From positions 31,378,703 to 31,442,702 of the forward strand of contig CM036771.1 in assembly GCA_020796225.1 (NCBI GenBank): DNA of 64,000 nucleotides, written 5' to 3'. Shown here piece after piece: positions 63,921-64,000 of this stretch; position 1 is the stretch's first letter; each line of letters starts with the position of its first letter. Made by a program: the position numbers and the translations under genes. Below the pieces are notes generated by a model, which had not been told where the DNA came from, searched no databases, and saw only the letters and a program-made list of their open reading frames with translations. The DNA is from Arion vulgaris (lineage: Eukaryota > Mollusca > Gastropoda > Stylommatophora > Arionidae).

Positions 63921-64000
63921 AGATTGATGGTGTGTTCTACCTCGGTTTATATGATCTAGAATGTCGACTTTACACATTGGACAAGTTCTTTTTGAAATCA

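Overview
This window is AT-rich eukaryotic DNA that is almost entirely repetitive. There is no operon-like gene packing, no ribosome-binding sites and no long non-repetitive reading frame. tRNA-derived SINEs, several decayed LINE families, Penelope-like retroelements with a GIY-YIG endonuclease and hAT-type MITEs, together with very many minisatellites, point to an animal genome. A mollusc or another lophotrochozoan is my best guess, at low confidence. Nearly all long open frames lie inside tandem arrays whose unit length is a multiple of three, or whose repeats lack stop codons, so they are not genes.

Dispersed families are named here for convenience. S-alpha, S-beta, S-gamma, S-epsilon and S-zeta are SINEs with tRNA-like heads (A and B boxes). 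S-delta is a short GAA-tailed element without an obvious tRNA head. LINE-A to LINE-G are 3' fragments of non-LTR reverse transcriptases. LINE-I is an RNase H-bearing I-type LINE.

Layout. 0-5 kb: 55-, 32-, 47-, 34- and 10-bp arrays, an S-zeta copy and a hAT MITE with target duplication. 5-8 kb: an S-alpha copy with an internal array, then two LINE-A copies in opposite orientation, one carrying a 57-bp array made from its own coding sequence. 8.9-10.2 kb: an S-beta SINE inflated by two internal arrays. 12-13.3 kb: LINE-A with a 5' inversion and exact 11-bp target repeats, then LINE-A2 inserted in a 36-bp array. 13.4-15.45 kb: a 54-bp satellite of about 38 copies. 16.4-22.4 kb: LINE-I remnant, a second hAT MITE with perfect 8-bp target repeats, SINEs, and a Penelope GIY-YIG remnant. 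23-25.4 kb: purine-rich array, LINE-B and a duplicated 33-bp array block. 26-34.5 kb: mixed SINE, LINE and microsatellite DNA. 34.6-38.6 kb: 57-bp array, LINE-I, a 22-copy array of an S-alpha A-box segment, and LINE-D. 38.8-41.8 kb: a badly degraded, patchwork second copy of that block, probably an assembly or consensus fault. 42-47.3 kb: arrays growing out of S-gamma, S-delta and Penelope ends, one non-repetitive island, and a 1.4-kb GT-rich array. 47.5-52.8 kb: SINEs, including one S-beta copy with up to three separate arrays. 53.6-58.4 kb: 45-bp, 34-bp (about 42 copies) and AC-rich arrays. 58.46-58.72 kb: the only convincing candidate for a host coding exon. 59-64 kb: short arrays, LINE fragments and SINEs.

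The main theme is that at least nine of the tandem arrays can be traced to a segment of a retroelement that sits in place around or beside the array. Different copies of one SINE have amplified different segments (A-box head, body, tail). The window therefore looks like a catalogue of minisatellite birth from retroelements. All family assignments come from reading the sequence by eye; no database search was possible.
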